Assembly (NCBI GenBank): GCA_021647705.1
Contig: JAKIUF010000004.1
Coordinates: forward strand, 1 to 64,000
Length of the DNA: 64,000 bases
Direction: 5' to 3'
Origin: Gammaproteobacteria bacterium
GTDB lineage: Bacteria > Pseudomonadota > Gammaproteobacteria > SZUA-152
A program made the position numbers and the translations under genes. Position 1 is the first letter of the stretch. Each line of letters starts with the position of its first letter. Below the pieces are notes generated by a model. It was not told the DNA's origin. It saw only the letters and a list, made by a program, of their open reading frames with translations, and did no database searches. Shown here piece by piece: positions 27,283 through 35,391 of the stretch.

Positions 27283-29244
27283 ATGTTTACTGGCATACTT
27301 CGTTTATCACGATTCGTCCTTACAAAAGTGACGAAAACAATAATGCTCGCAATTGTATTATGCAGCAGCTTTTCGTTCACAGTGTTTGCTGTGCCTGTCG
27401 GCGAAGATGACTTTCGTATTTCCAATATGGGCCCGGATGGTGATGCCAACTATATTGCGGTGTCTCCTGCCATAGCTTACAACGCGACTGACAATGAATA
27501 TCTGGTCGTTTGGCACGGCAGCACCCCGAGTTTAGCCATTAATGAGGGTGAAATATTTGGCAAAATCATTAATGCCGACACAGGTGCAGTTGTGGTCGCT
27601 GATTTTCGTATTTCTACCATGGGGCCTGATGGTAACGCCGCCTTTAACGTAAGGCTTCCTGCTGTCACCTGGAATGCAACGGAAAATGAATATGTGGTGG
27701 TATGGGAGGGCGATGATGATAGCGGTACGTTAGTGCAAGATGAACTTGAAATCTTTGCTCAAGGTATTGATAGCGATGGCAGTTTATTGCTGGCCGATGA
27801 TCTGCGTATTTCTGATATGGGGCCTGACGGTGACACTACGTTCAACGCTTTTGAGCCGGCTATTGTCTGGAATTCACAGGCGAATGAATATTTTGTCGCT
27901 TGGTCAGGTTATGATGCTTTAAGCGGCACTGGCAGCATCAGGCGTAATATTTTCAGCCAACGGCTGGATGCTGACATTACACCAATTGGTGATGATCAAC
28001 TCATCTCAGATGTAACCAGCTTAATTGACACCGCAATTAATTCTAGAGCGGTTGCTATTGCCTATAACGCGATTGATAACCGTTATCTGGTCGCTTGGTA
28101 CAGCGAAGGTAATTTTACCGACGCTCTTAAAAATGAAATTTTTGTACAAAGCCTAAGCGCTGACGGCGGTCGGCTACTAACAAATGATTTGCGTATCTCG
28201 GATATGGGGCCCACAGATGACTCATCATATGGTGCCCTCAATCCGGCAGTCGCTTGGAACGCTTCAGATAACGAATATCTGGTGCTCTGGACAGGAGATG
28301 ATGATACTGCCCCTCTGGTTAACAACGAATTTGAAGTCTTTGGTCAGCGTCTTGATGCCAATGCCGTTGAAATCGGAAGTAATGATATGCGCCTGTCTAA
28401 TATGGGGCCGGATACAAATACAACATATGTTGCGCGTAACCCCGATCTCGCCTGGAGCAGTACAGATAACCAATACTTTATCACCTGGCATGGAGATGAT
28501 GATAGTGGTTCACTGGCCGTAGCGGAGTTTGAAATTTATGGTCGCCGTCTAAATGCTGATGGTTCTTTTATCGAAGCGAATGCAGAGCGTTTGTCCAGCA
28601 TGGGCAGTGATGGGGATCCTGCAATAGACGCAACTTCTTCAGCAGTGGCGTATAACGCTGCTCAAAATAAATTTCTGGCAGTATGGCGGGGTGATGATGA
28701 TACACCCCCGCTGGCCGCGGATGGTGAATTTGAAATATATGGGCAAAATTTTGCCAGCTCGGCCACGCAAGCTGCTGTGCTTCGTTTTTCAGCTACGCAA
28801 TATCGTGTTAGTGAAAGCACTGGTAGCTTTATAGTCAACGTAGAACGCTTAGGTGATACTACGAATGCAGTTACCGTGGATTTCACCAATAATGATGGCA
28901 GTGCGAGCGCACCAGCTGATTACACCATGGTAAGTGGTAGTCTGACGTTTAATATGGGCGAGTCTAATCAGAGTTTTATGGTTTTAATTAACGCAGATGA
29001 CGTGAGTGAATCTGATGAAAGTGTTTTACTGTCATTAAGCTCACCTATTGCTGCCAGCGGAACAGTAAGTCTTGATGGTTTGCAAAGCAATGCAACGTTA
29101 ACCATTGAAGATAGCACTGTTTCTGGTGCAGGCGATGCCCCCGCTTCTGGTGGCGGTGGCGCACTTAACCTGTTGTCATTACTATTACTGGGTTTGCTGC
29201 TATCAGGTACATGGGGCTTACGTTTGCGCACAAATTTGCAGTAA
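27283..29244 (+). CDS. Repeat protein with Calx-beta domain and GlyGly-CTERM anchor
   Basis: A 653-residue exported protein (strong GGGAGG ribosome site). After a signal peptide (IMLAIVLCSSFSFTVFA) come about seven repeats of 65-70 residues with the pattern RISDMGPDG...PAIAWNATDNEYLVVW, likely blades of a beta-propeller. A Calx-beta domain follows (about 505-605, RVSESTGSFIVNVERLG). The C-terminus SGGGGALNLLSLLLLGLLLSG... plus basic residues is a GlyGly-CTERM sorting signal, the kind cut by rhombosortase and linked to type II secretion. The protein is therefore predicted to end at the cell surface. The function is unknown. No rhombosortase gene is in the window. Confidence 0.8.
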   Translation: MFTGILRLSRFVLTKVTKTIMLAIVLCSSFSFTVFAVPVGEDDFRISNMGPDGDANYIAVSPAIAYNATDNEYLVVWHGSTPSLAINEGEIFGKIINADTGAVVVADFRISTMGPDGNAAFNVRLPAVTWNATENEYVVVWEGDDDSGTLVQDELEIFAQGIDSDGSLLLADDLRISDMGPDGDTTFNAFEPAIVWNSQANEYFVAWSGYDALSGTGSIRRNIFSQRLDADITPIGDDQLISDVTSLIDTAINSRAVAIAYNAIDNRYLVAWYSEGNFTDALKNEIFVQSLSADGGRLLTNDLRISDMGPTDDSSYGALNPAVAWNASDNEYLVLWTGDDDTAPLVNNEFEVFGQRLDANAVEIGSNDMRLSNMGPDTNTTYVARNPDLAWSSTDNQYFITWHGDDDSGSLAVAEFEIYGRRLNADGSFIEANAERLSSMGSDGDPAIDATSSAVAYNAAQNKFLAVWRGDDDTPPLAADGEFEIYGQNFASSATQAAVLRFSATQYRVSESTGSFIVNVERLGDTTNAVTVDFTNNDGSASAPADYTMVSGSLTFNMGESNQSFMVLINADDVSESDESVLLSLSSPIAASGTVSLDGLQSNATLTIEDSTVSGAGDAPASGGGGALNLLSLLLLGLLLSGTWGLRLRTNLQ

Positions 29245-29482
29245 AGGCCTGAATATCGGGCAAACTGACAATACGATAGAAAAACCACTAGCTAATTCAG
29301 CGAATTTATCCACAATCCACTGTTTGCGGTGTTCGTAACTTTGGCCGGAAAGTTCATCGTTGCCACAGAGAAAGGCGCAGCGGAGAGCCTGCCCCACGAA
29401 GTGTTTTGGGTACACAGCGCGAGACACAATGATAATAGGGAGTTGAGCCCAGGCAGACCTGATTTTTGCGGGGTTTTGGCAT
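29225..29482 (-). pseudogene. Truncated, frameshifted Y1/RAYT transposase remnant
   Basis: From an ATG at 29482 with an excellent GGAGG site, the start MPKPRKNQVCLGSTPYYHC and VSRCV match the N-terminus of IS200-like (Y1, REP-associated) transposases. About 30 extra bases then break the frame. The family sequence resumes in another frame as AFLCGNDELSGQSYEHRKQW and IVDKFAELASGF. The rest, including the HUH and Tyr motifs, is missing; the frame ends within the 3' end of the GlyGly-CTERM gene. It cannot make an active enzyme. A palindrome CCATTGATCAATGG lies upstream (29550-29563). Confidence 0.75.
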
Positions 29483-29532
29483 CCGTGCCTCCTTCTTTAT
29501 CCAATAGATGGTGTATGTCTTGCAATTTAACG

Positions 29533-29576
29533 AGGATCGAACGGGATATCCATTGATCAATGGGTGTCCTGTTTTA
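29533..29576. repeat. REP-like sequence upstream of the transposase remnant
   Basis: This is the partner of 26731-26774. It contains the palindrome CCATTGATCAATGG and ends GGGTGTCCTGTTTTA. Its position, directly upstream of a RAYT-like gene, fits a sequence the transposase once recognised; this is inference. Confidence 0.45.
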
Positions 29577-29624
29577 CAGTTCGCCTTTACCTCAGACTTT
29601 ATTGTAAAAAAACAAATAATGTTT

Positions 29625-29848
29625 CCTGATTACCCATAACTCTCAGCCAGTGTGTAGCTCAATATCACTTCACAGTCACAATATGTACGTAGATTCCCCT
29701 TGATGAGATTGCAAAACACCGTGAAAATAAGACTCATTTGGGGCATTTTTCGTATAATGAAATTGAAAATTCGCAATTTTGTCTATAACTGATTGAAATT
29801 ATTGGTGTTAAATTTCCCCTTTATGGCTGAGAGTTATGGGTAATCAGG
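29625..29848. mobile_element. 224-bp MITE with 25-bp perfect terminal inverted repeats
   Basis: The ends CCTGATTACCCATAACTCTC(AGCCA) at 29625-29649 and their exact complement at 29824-29848 are 25 bp long and perfect. The element is flanked on both sides by the same 8 bases, TAATGTTT (29617-29624 and 29849-29856), a clean target-site duplication. The interior is AT-rich and non-coding. It is a non-autonomous element needing a transposase from elsewhere. An 8-bp duplication narrows the possible IS families, but I cannot name one. Confidence 0.85.
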
Positions 29849-29900
29849 TAATGTTTTCAGTCATTAGCTATTGATTTATATTTTATATCTGAAACTCGAA

Positions 29901-30317
29901 TCAGCCACCTTGCACCGTAACAATTATCTTTCGCTGATGCCCCATTGTGCGATGCTCCCACAGAAATACCCCCTGCCAGATACCCAATGCACACTGACCT
30001 GCGGTCACCGGCAAGGTCAGATCACTGTGTGTCAAAATAGTACGCACATGAGCGGCCATATCATCCGGACCTTCATCCCGGTGCAAAAACATGGCATCCC
30101 CGTCGGGTACCAGTTTTGCCATAAAGGTTTCCATATCCTGCCGCACATCGGGATCGGCATTTTCACATAACATCAGTGATGCACTGGTGTGTGCAACAAA
30201 CACATGACACAACCCGACCTTGATACCTGTTGTCGCCACAATTTGTTGCACATCTCTGGTGATGTTATAACTGCCCCGTTCTCGTGTTGTCACTGATAAT
30301 GTTTCCTGTGCGAACAT
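29901..30317 (-). CDS. YjbQ family protein (UPF0047)
   Basis: A 138-residue member of the YjbQ/UPF0047 family. The signature HTSASLMLCENADPDVRQDM and the later GQCALGIWQGVFLWEHR are both present with their conserved His and Glu residues. The ATG at 30317 is chosen because AGGAGG lies 6 bases upstream. Family members form small beta-rich trimers; a weak thiamine phosphate synthase activity has been reported for E. coli YjbQ, but the physiological role is unsettled. The gene stands alone, between the MITE and the terminator of the large lipoprotein gene. Confidence 0.9.
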   Translation of the reverse strand: MFAQETLSVTTRERGSYNITRDVQQIVATTGIKVGLCHVFVAHTSASLMLCENADPDVRQDMETFMAKLVPDGDAMFLHRDEGPDDMAAHVRTILTHSDLTLPVTAGQCALGIWQGVFLWEHRTMGHQRKIIVTVQGG

Positions 30318-30360
30318 CACGCCCTCCTAAAAGATAACCCGGTTTTTGGTAAAGACACAT

Positions 30361-30395
30361 AAAAAAACAGGCTCCCTTGTTATCAGGGGAGCCTG
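30361..30395 (-). terminator. Rho-independent terminator after the DUF4382 gene
   Basis: CAGGCTCCC (30368-30376) pairs with GGGAGCCTG (30387-30395). On the minus strand seven T follow (30361-30367). It ends the lipoprotein transcript before yjbQ. Confidence 0.9.
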
Positions 30396-30438
30396 CCTCA
30401 AAGCATAACAGCAACGCCAGCGTGGCGTGTGTATTTGG

Positions 30439-32355
30439 CTATTCGAGCAACACGGTTACCAATCCCGCAGTGATCGTGACACGCTCATCATTATACGGGC
30501 CATTCGCTGCAACATGTTTCACCAACGCACCATCCCGCAGGCGGGTTTCAAGATCAGCCGTAAAATTTTCAAACCGAGTATAGACCTGAACGCGATCTGA
30601 TTGCACAAGCCTATACATTCCTGCACCATTTTTACGCGGTACGATGCGTGGCGCTACATCCGCTGCGGTAAGATCAATGGCTACTCTGGCACGGGAGACA
30701 TGGTGAAACCTGCCCACACCTTCCAGGTTAAGCGTCAAACTGTCAGCAGAGCTGCTTGCAATAGCGGTCAGTGAGGCCGGAGTCCAGCCAATGGTCATCA
30801 CTGCTTTCAGCGCTGTTACGTCTACAATCGTGTGTGCTGAAAAATCACTGGGCGCTGCGGCAGTCACTTGCCCGAAAGGTCGCACAAACCCGCGCACCTT
30901 CACCGGAGTACCGCTGACCAGTGTGCTCACATCCAGTGTCGCCACATCAATTTCATAAAAGGTGGGATCAGAATCATTCGCGGGTTCATCACCTGTGCCA
31001 CTGAAATCAAACAAACCTGTGTAACGACCATCGATGGCCTGCAAGTCAAGCACAAACGGTAGTGGCTGTTCGGGAATACTCACCACATCCAGCACGGTAC
31101 CGCGCAATGTGGTCAAACGCATTTTCACCCTACCCCGGTTATTAACTCCAGCATCCATTTCCAGCCGGGTAGCCATGTCGTTTGTCAGCACACCAAACAC
31201 ACGTACTCGTTGTCCTACAGAAACATCGTCAATGTCGTAATCCGTACTCATTGAGAGTTGACGTTTCACCTGGGTCAAATCCCCCATGTTCACGGTGACT
31301 TCATCGTTAAAAATCACGCTGCCACCGGCACGTATCAGGGTGACACCTTTCACGGTAAGTGAATCACCGTTGCGTGCAATCACATTACCTGTCACTACAT
31401 CCAGCTCACCACCCGGCACGCTGGAACCAGCATAGACTTCCCGTGCTTCAAAACGGCGCGGATTGAGTTTTAAATCTCCGATAACAATGGTTGCGGTAAA
31501 TATCGGTTGCTCGTCCAGCGCCACCAGGCCTGCTCGACCCTGATAATCATTTTCATTAATTTCAAACAGGGTGGCATTATTGGTGATTACTTTCAGTTGA
31601 CCAAAATGACGACGATGACGATCTGTCGTCAGGCGATGGTGAAACGGGCGCAAAATAACTTCAAAACTACTGCCTTCCACATCGACACTGGCCAGTGGTC
31701 CACGCAGACGATGTATTTTGGGCTGCTCCAACTCCACATCAGCCAACAAAAAAGGCTCAACCACTTGCGTTGGTACACCGGCACCATCAAAACGCACTTT
31801 ATTGGAAGCCTTGAGATCAAAGTCCAGCGTGAGATGATTGGGAATACCCGGAGCGATCAGCAATCTGGTGCGGCCTTCAAGATTCACGGCCACGTCCAAT
31901 TGTCTCAGTGCCATGCCATCCGTATCCACGATGTTATCAACTTTCACCGCATCACCCGCTGCGTTTTCCACCCAGATATCGGCATCACTGTAATCCAGCA
32001 CCATACTGGCTTTGACGTAAACACCATTGGGTACCGTGGCTGCCGTCAGAAATTCCGTCATTTCAGTGTATTGCGCAAAATCCACGCGAGTCGATAACGG
32101 TAATGTTTCAACCACTGCACCATTGGCTTTGGTAAGTGTCAGCGACAATACATCCACGGTATAACTGGCAAAATCACCTTCCGCATCGGTGAGACCAATA
32201 ATAATTTCACCGTCACCTTCTATCTCTGTTGTGCTATCACTGGATGCGCCACAGCCCACCAGCGATATGCTGACAAACAATAAAAACAGACTGGGTAAAA
32301 AACGGCTCCACATTATTGCTGCCGTATTCTGGCATCGCCGATAAAATATTTTCAT
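30439..32355 (-). CDS. Large lipoprotein with DUF4382 and DUF5666-like domains
   Basis: A 638-residue lipoprotein (AGGAGG ribosome site, ATG at 32355). The signal peptide ends in the lipobox SLVGC, followed by a Ser/Thr linker. Residues about 50-210 match DUF4382, a beta-sandwich opening GEIIIGLTDAEGDFASYTVDVLSL. The rest consists of several repeated small beta-barrel (DUF5666-like/OB-like) domains with the pattern GTVLDVV...GRYTGLFD and SVGQRVRVFGVL. Such proteins are common in environmental proteobacteria and are held on the inner or outer membrane; no function is known. Monocistronic, with its own terminator. Confidence 0.8.
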   Translation of the reverse strand: MKIFYRRCQNTAAIMWSRFLPSLFLLFVSISLVGCGASSDSTTEIEGDGEIIIGLTDAEGDFASYTVDVLSLTLTKANGAVVETLPLSTRVDFAQYTEMTEFLTAATVPNGVYVKASMVLDYSDADIWVENAAGDAVKVDNIVDTDGMALRQLDVAVNLEGRTRLLIAPGIPNHLTLDFDLKASNKVRFDGAGVPTQVVEPFLLADVELEQPKIHRLRGPLASVDVEGSSFEVILRPFHHRLTTDRHRRHFGQLKVITNNATLFEINENDYQGRAGLVALDEQPIFTATIVIGDLKLNPRRFEAREVYAGSSVPGGELDVVTGNVIARNGDSLTVKGVTLIRAGGSVIFNDEVTVNMGDLTQVKRQLSMSTDYDIDDVSVGQRVRVFGVLTNDMATRLEMDAGVNNRGRVKMRLTTLRGTVLDVVSIPEQPLPFVLDLQAIDGRYTGLFDFSGTGDEPANDSDPTFYEIDVATLDVSTLVSGTPVKVRGFVRPFGQVTAAAPSDFSAHTIVDVTALKAVMTIGWTPASLTAIASSSADSLTLNLEGVGRFHHVSRARVAIDLTAADVAPRIVPRKNGAGMYRLVQSDRVQVYTRFENFTADLETRLRDGALVKHVAANGPYNDERVTITAGLVTVLLE

Positions 32356-32545
32356 GATGACCTCCTGATCAATATGTACGTTTGCGTTTAGATAAAATCA
32401 GATGTTCATCCCGTACAACGCAGGGCCACTCAATTGGTTGACACAGAAAATATTTTTATTCGTTGATGTTACCTAGAATTTACCTACTTGAATAATAAAT
32501 CAATGACTGACTGATGGTTTTTACATGACATTACAATGCGTATTC

Positions 32546-32965
32546 TGACTGAAGCCTTGAGCAAGATCAGAAGCACTTGGACAATCACTTCAGCGTCTTG
32601 GGAGGTTATATACCCGTAGCGTTTGGGATTTAGGTTTAAGTGTGCATCATATTTTCTCCATGGCAAGGCGAAATGACGCGGAATAGTCGTTCTATTGCAA
32701 GGAGTTTCAACGCAGCCATGGGGTAAATAGGGCGTGCAATTAGACCTAAATCCCAAACGCTACGGGTATATTGTCGTAGTACCGGTACTAAACAAGTAGC
32801 GTGTTATAAACGCAGAGGTCGCAGAGGCGCAAAGGACGCAGAGGAAAACACTAAAAAATTTTCGACCTCTGCGTCTTTGCGACCTCTGTATCAAATATCC
32901 GGTGGTTCTTAAAACAGATGTTTTTAACGCTTAACGCACATTTAAGGCCTGCGTAACATCAGTTA
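32546..32965. repeat. Composite intergenic element, copy C, interrupted by a MITE
   Basis: This copy fills most of the gap between the DUF4382 gene and the outer membrane protein gene. The left arm ACTGAAGCC...GGGAGGTTA is followed by a 158-bp insertion (32611-32768), then TTGTCGTAGTAC and GTGTTATAAACGCAGAGG. The central hairpin (about 32812-32888) pairs CGCAGAGGTCGCAGAGGCGC with the CTCTGCGTCTTTGCGACC side. The right arm is AAATATCCGGTGGTTCTTAA...GGCCTGCGTAACATCAGTTA. Confidence 0.8.
32611..32768. mobile_element. 158-bp MITE with 25-bp terminal inverted repeats, TA target
   Basis: The ends TACCCGTAGCGTTTGGGATT(TAGGT) at 32611-32635 and the exact complement at 32744-32768 are perfect. Flanking TA dinucleotides (32609-32610 and 32769-32770) fit a TA target-site duplication. 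Removing the element restores GGTTA-TA-TTGTCG, which matches the uninterrupted copies at 34069 and 56409 apart from one base. TA duplication suggests mobilisation by an IS630/Tc1-like transposase; none is in the window. Confidence 0.85.
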
Positions 32966-32990
32966 TTCAACAGCAAGAAACGGCCGTTTT

Positions 32991-33842
32991 TTACCAGCTA
33001 TAAACCAGCCCTGCCCCAACAAACCTCATTGGGTCCCTACCCTTTTCCAAGGTTTGATTGCCTGCCCACAAACGCAAACGCCACTGCTCGCTGAGGTCAG
33101 TGGAAAACCGCAACATATAGACAAAACTGGTCTCACCCGTGACCTTGGAAAGACTTTTAAGCCATGAAAACCCCCACAAGGAATTATCGTTAAAATAGGA
33201 AGCAGCAACACTGTGACGACGATCTTCCAAGCCGGTAGAAAAATTTAATGCCGTTGCCGAAAACCCACGCTGCCAGCGCGGGCTCGATGCCAGTAATTCC
33301 ACTTTTTTATCGTATTGCTGGCGGGCAAAACCCAGCGAAAACGACCATGGCCCATCGGTGTAATAACTCACATCAAACGCCGTGCCTGTGCTCTTCACCT
33401 TCTTGCAATCTGGCCAGGCACAGTCTCTGTCAAAGGTCAGCGTGCGCCATTGCGGTCGCAGGGAAAATTGCCAATGTTGCAGATTGATATCGATGACTAC
33501 CCGAAGAGTATCCGTTTCCAGAGACCCTTTTTTACCCCATGTTTCCAGGTCCACACCAACGCTGAGGGGTTCCAGCGGGTCTGAACGAAACCCCAGCAAA
33601 ACACTGCGGGTGGTAATGGGATTATTCTGGCTGTCGGAACGATTGCGCGCCACCGAGGCCAACAGGCGTAAGTCATCGACGAAAGCATAATCCAGATCGA
33701 GATAATAATCGCGGCTACCTTGGAAATCACTGCCCCCCTCAAAAGAAAGTGTCGATGGCAGACCATCGGCTTGCACCGCTATGGATATCCCTACCAGGGC
33801 CGCGCCCAAAAGACGCGAAAAAATGAAATGCCATTGCTGCAA
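32991..33842 (-). CDS. Outer membrane beta-barrel protein
   Basis: A 283-residue exported protein with a signal peptide (LLGAALVGISIAVQA) and a chain of amphipathic beta strands rich in Trp, Tyr and Arg, ending in the aromatic residue typical of barrels (GAGLVYSW). About 12 strands can be counted. FEGGSDFQGSRDYYLDLDYAF opens the barrel, and a Cys pair (DCAWPDC) probably forms a disulfide in an outer loop. The start is a TTG at 33842 behind AAGGA; no ATG fits. No family is recognised and the channel function is unknown. Confidence 0.7.
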   Translation of the reverse strand: MQQWHFIFSRLLGAALVGISIAVQADGLPSTLSFEGGSDFQGSRDYYLDLDYAFVDDLRLLASVARNRSDSQNNPITTRSVLLGFRSDPLEPLSVGVDLETWGKKGSLETDTLRVVIDINLQHWQFSLRPQWRTLTFDRDCAWPDCKKVKSTGTAFDVSYYTDGPWSFSLGFARQQYDKKVELLASSPRWQRGFSATALNFSTGLEDRRHSVAASYFNDNSLWGFSWLKSLSKVTGETSFVYMLRFSTDLSEQWRLRLWAGNQTLEKGRDPMRFVGAGLVYSW

Positions 33843-34016
33843 AATATAACCTGTCCTTAAATACCCGCCAGTCAGCAGGTAAAAAAATACTGATTATACG
33901 CACATTAACGACTATTCGCGGGTCTATGAACGGCGCTCTTATAAAATGGACAAAGACGGACGGAAGCAGGGGTGTCATGATATGACTGATGTTACACATT
34001 CAAATAATCAATCAAT

Positions 34017-34223
34017 AACTGAAGCCTGCGCAATATCAGAAACTCTCAGACAATCGTTCCAATATATTGAGAAGTTATGTTGTCGTGGTACACGATAAAT
34101 GGTGTGCTATATAAACGCAGAAAACACAAAGCTTTTAGTGTTTTTTTCTGCGTCCTTTGCGCCTCTGCGACCTCTGCGTTAAATACCCGGTGATTCTAAT
34201 GAGGCCTGCGTAACATCCGTTAT
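34017..34223. repeat. Composite intergenic element, copy D
   Basis: Short copy of about 207 bp filling the gap before the DUF3106 gene. It starts AACTGAAGCCTGCGCAATAT and ends GCCTGCGTAACATCCGTTAT, so the two ends carry related GCCTGCG direct repeats. The central hairpin is shorter than in C, with AAACGCAGAAAACACAAAGC facing CTCTGCGACCTCTGCGTT, and part of the right arm is deleted. Confidence 0.75.
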
Positions 34224-34237
34224 ATAACTTCCATTCC

Positions 34238-34813
34238 TTAGTGACGCCGCTGACGGTGTATTTCCCGACGCATTTCCTGTCGTTGCTGTCGGTTGATTTG
34301 TCGACGTTCCATCACCGCACGCCGTTGCGCTGGTGACATCTTTTGCCAGCGTTCCCGCAGAGCTGCACGCCGTGCAGGAGGTAAATTGCGGAAACCACGA
34401 AACCGTGCGCGCAATCGCTTACGCTCGGCTGGTGGCAGCGACATAAAATGTTCAAAACGATTCCGCACCCGTTGGCGTTTTTCCGGTGGCAATTTCTGCC
34501 AACGGGCAAAACGTTTTTGGGCCCGGGTCCGTTGCTCTGGTGTTAGCTGTGCCCAGCGTTTAATACCTTTGCGCAAGCGTTGCTGACGACCCGCTGGCAA
34601 GCCTTCCCAGTTTTTTGCAAATGGTGCCAGCAGAGTTTGTTCTTCAACACTCAGTGAGCGCCAGGCAACCCCTTTGCCGTTACCTTTAGCAACAGTGGTC
34701 TGCTCTGGATTTAGCAATGATTCAGTATCGCTGGCCTGTGACAGCAGCGGGCTACACACTAACAATAAACATAGGATCAACCAGCCACTGTATTTCAATT
34801 TTTTACTGTGCAT
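34238..34813 (-). CDS. DUF3106 family protein, Arg-rich
   Basis: A 191-residue exported protein from the ATG at 34813, with signal peptide GWLILCLLLVCSPLLSQA. The mature part is a chain of helices with the repeated DUF3106 pattern W..L.PEQR: RWAQLTPEQRTRAQKRFARW, then WQKLPPEKRQRVRNRF, LPPAERKRLRARFRGF and LPPARRAALRERW. It ends in a very basic tail rich in Arg, Gln and His. The start overlaps the small upstream gene by 11 bases. It is the last gene of an ECF sigma cluster. The strongly positive, helical character may suit binding to envelope polyanions or to a metal-stress-type partner; the function is unknown. Confidence 0.8.
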   Translation of the reverse strand: MHSKKLKYSGWLILCLLLVCSPLLSQASDTESLLNPEQTTVAKGNGKGVAWRSLSVEEQTLLAPFAKNWEGLPAGRQQRLRKGIKRWAQLTPEQRTRAQKRFARWQKLPPEKRQRVRNRFEHFMSLPPAERKRLRARFRGFRNLPPARRAALRERWQKMSPAQRRAVMERRQINRQQRQEMRREIHRQRRH

Positions 34814-35012
34814 CTTGTGCTTCCTCAACTTTCGCGGTTTGAGCTTCCGCGTCCAACGCATCCAGGTTCTGCATAAAGTCCAGCGGGTCTTGCCATTCGT
34901 TTTCACTGATTTCCCAGTCGCCGAGAAATTCCAGTAACTCAAGACTGGGAGCTTCCTCGGCAACCACAAAGCATGGTACACACAGCGCACACAGAATGAG
35001 CGCGCGGTTCAC
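34803..35012 (-). CDS. Small acidic secreted protein in the ECF cluster
   Basis: A 69-residue protein from the GTG at 35012, 4 bases after the stop of the previous gene; ATG codons at 35045, 35042 and 35036 give longer versions that overlap that gene. A signal peptide (ALILCALCVPCFVVA) precedes an acidic, helical mature part with LELLEFLGDWEISENEWQDP. That motif resembles the end of the upstream anti-sigma-like protein (LEFYEELDFYLWLDD). No family is recognised. Its place between an anti-sigma-like gene and DUF3106 is typical of such clusters, where a small acidic partner pairs with the basic DUF3106 protein. Confidence 0.65.
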   Translation of the reverse strand: MNRALILCALCVPCFVVAEEAPSLELLEFLGDWEISENEWQDPLDFMQNLDALDAEAQTAKVEEAQDAQ

Positions 35013-35016
35013 ACAC

Positions 35017-35391
35017 TCACCCTGCTTCTTGTTCATTTTCATCATCTAACCATAAGTAGAAATCAAGCTCTTCATAAAACTCCAGGGATTCAGCATCACC
35101 CAGTAGCGCAAGGTCTTCCAGCGGTGGCAATTGTGTACCTAGATCATGCTCCGGTGGTGTCAACCACAAGGATACAGTCAATACCGCTACGGTAGCCGCT
35201 GTAGCCAACCCACCCACGGGCAACAACCAAGCCGGACGCTTTTCACTGACAGCCGGTTTCCCCGCCAAAAGGGCTTCGCGACGCACTCGGCGTAAATCCC
35301 ATAGCGTGGCATCGTCCAACCCGTCCACCGCCTGATTCAGTGTGGACTTTGACATTTTTAGTAAACGGTCTGTGTCTTCGGGTTTATTCAC
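35017..35391 (-). CDS. Membrane-anchored anti-sigma-like protein (DUF3619-like)
   Basis: A 124-residue protein: a soluble N-terminus (about 1-52, with LNQAVDGLDDATLWDLRRVR), one membrane segment (LLPVGGLATAATVAVLTVSLWL) and an acidic C-terminus outside. It lacks the zinc motif of the other anti-sigma factor. The GTG start overlaps the ECF sigma stop codon (GTGA), so the pair is translated together, as is usual for a sigma factor and its inhibitor. The order sigma factor, DUF3619-like, small protein, DUF3106 occurs in other proteobacteria, which supports the assignment. Confidence 0.75.
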   Translation of the reverse strand: MNKPEDTDRLLKMSKSTLNQAVDGLDDATLWDLRRVRREALLAGKPAVSEKRPAWLLPVGGLATAATVAVLTVSLWLTPPEHDLGTQLPPLEDLALLGDAESLEFYEELDFYLWLDDENEQEAG

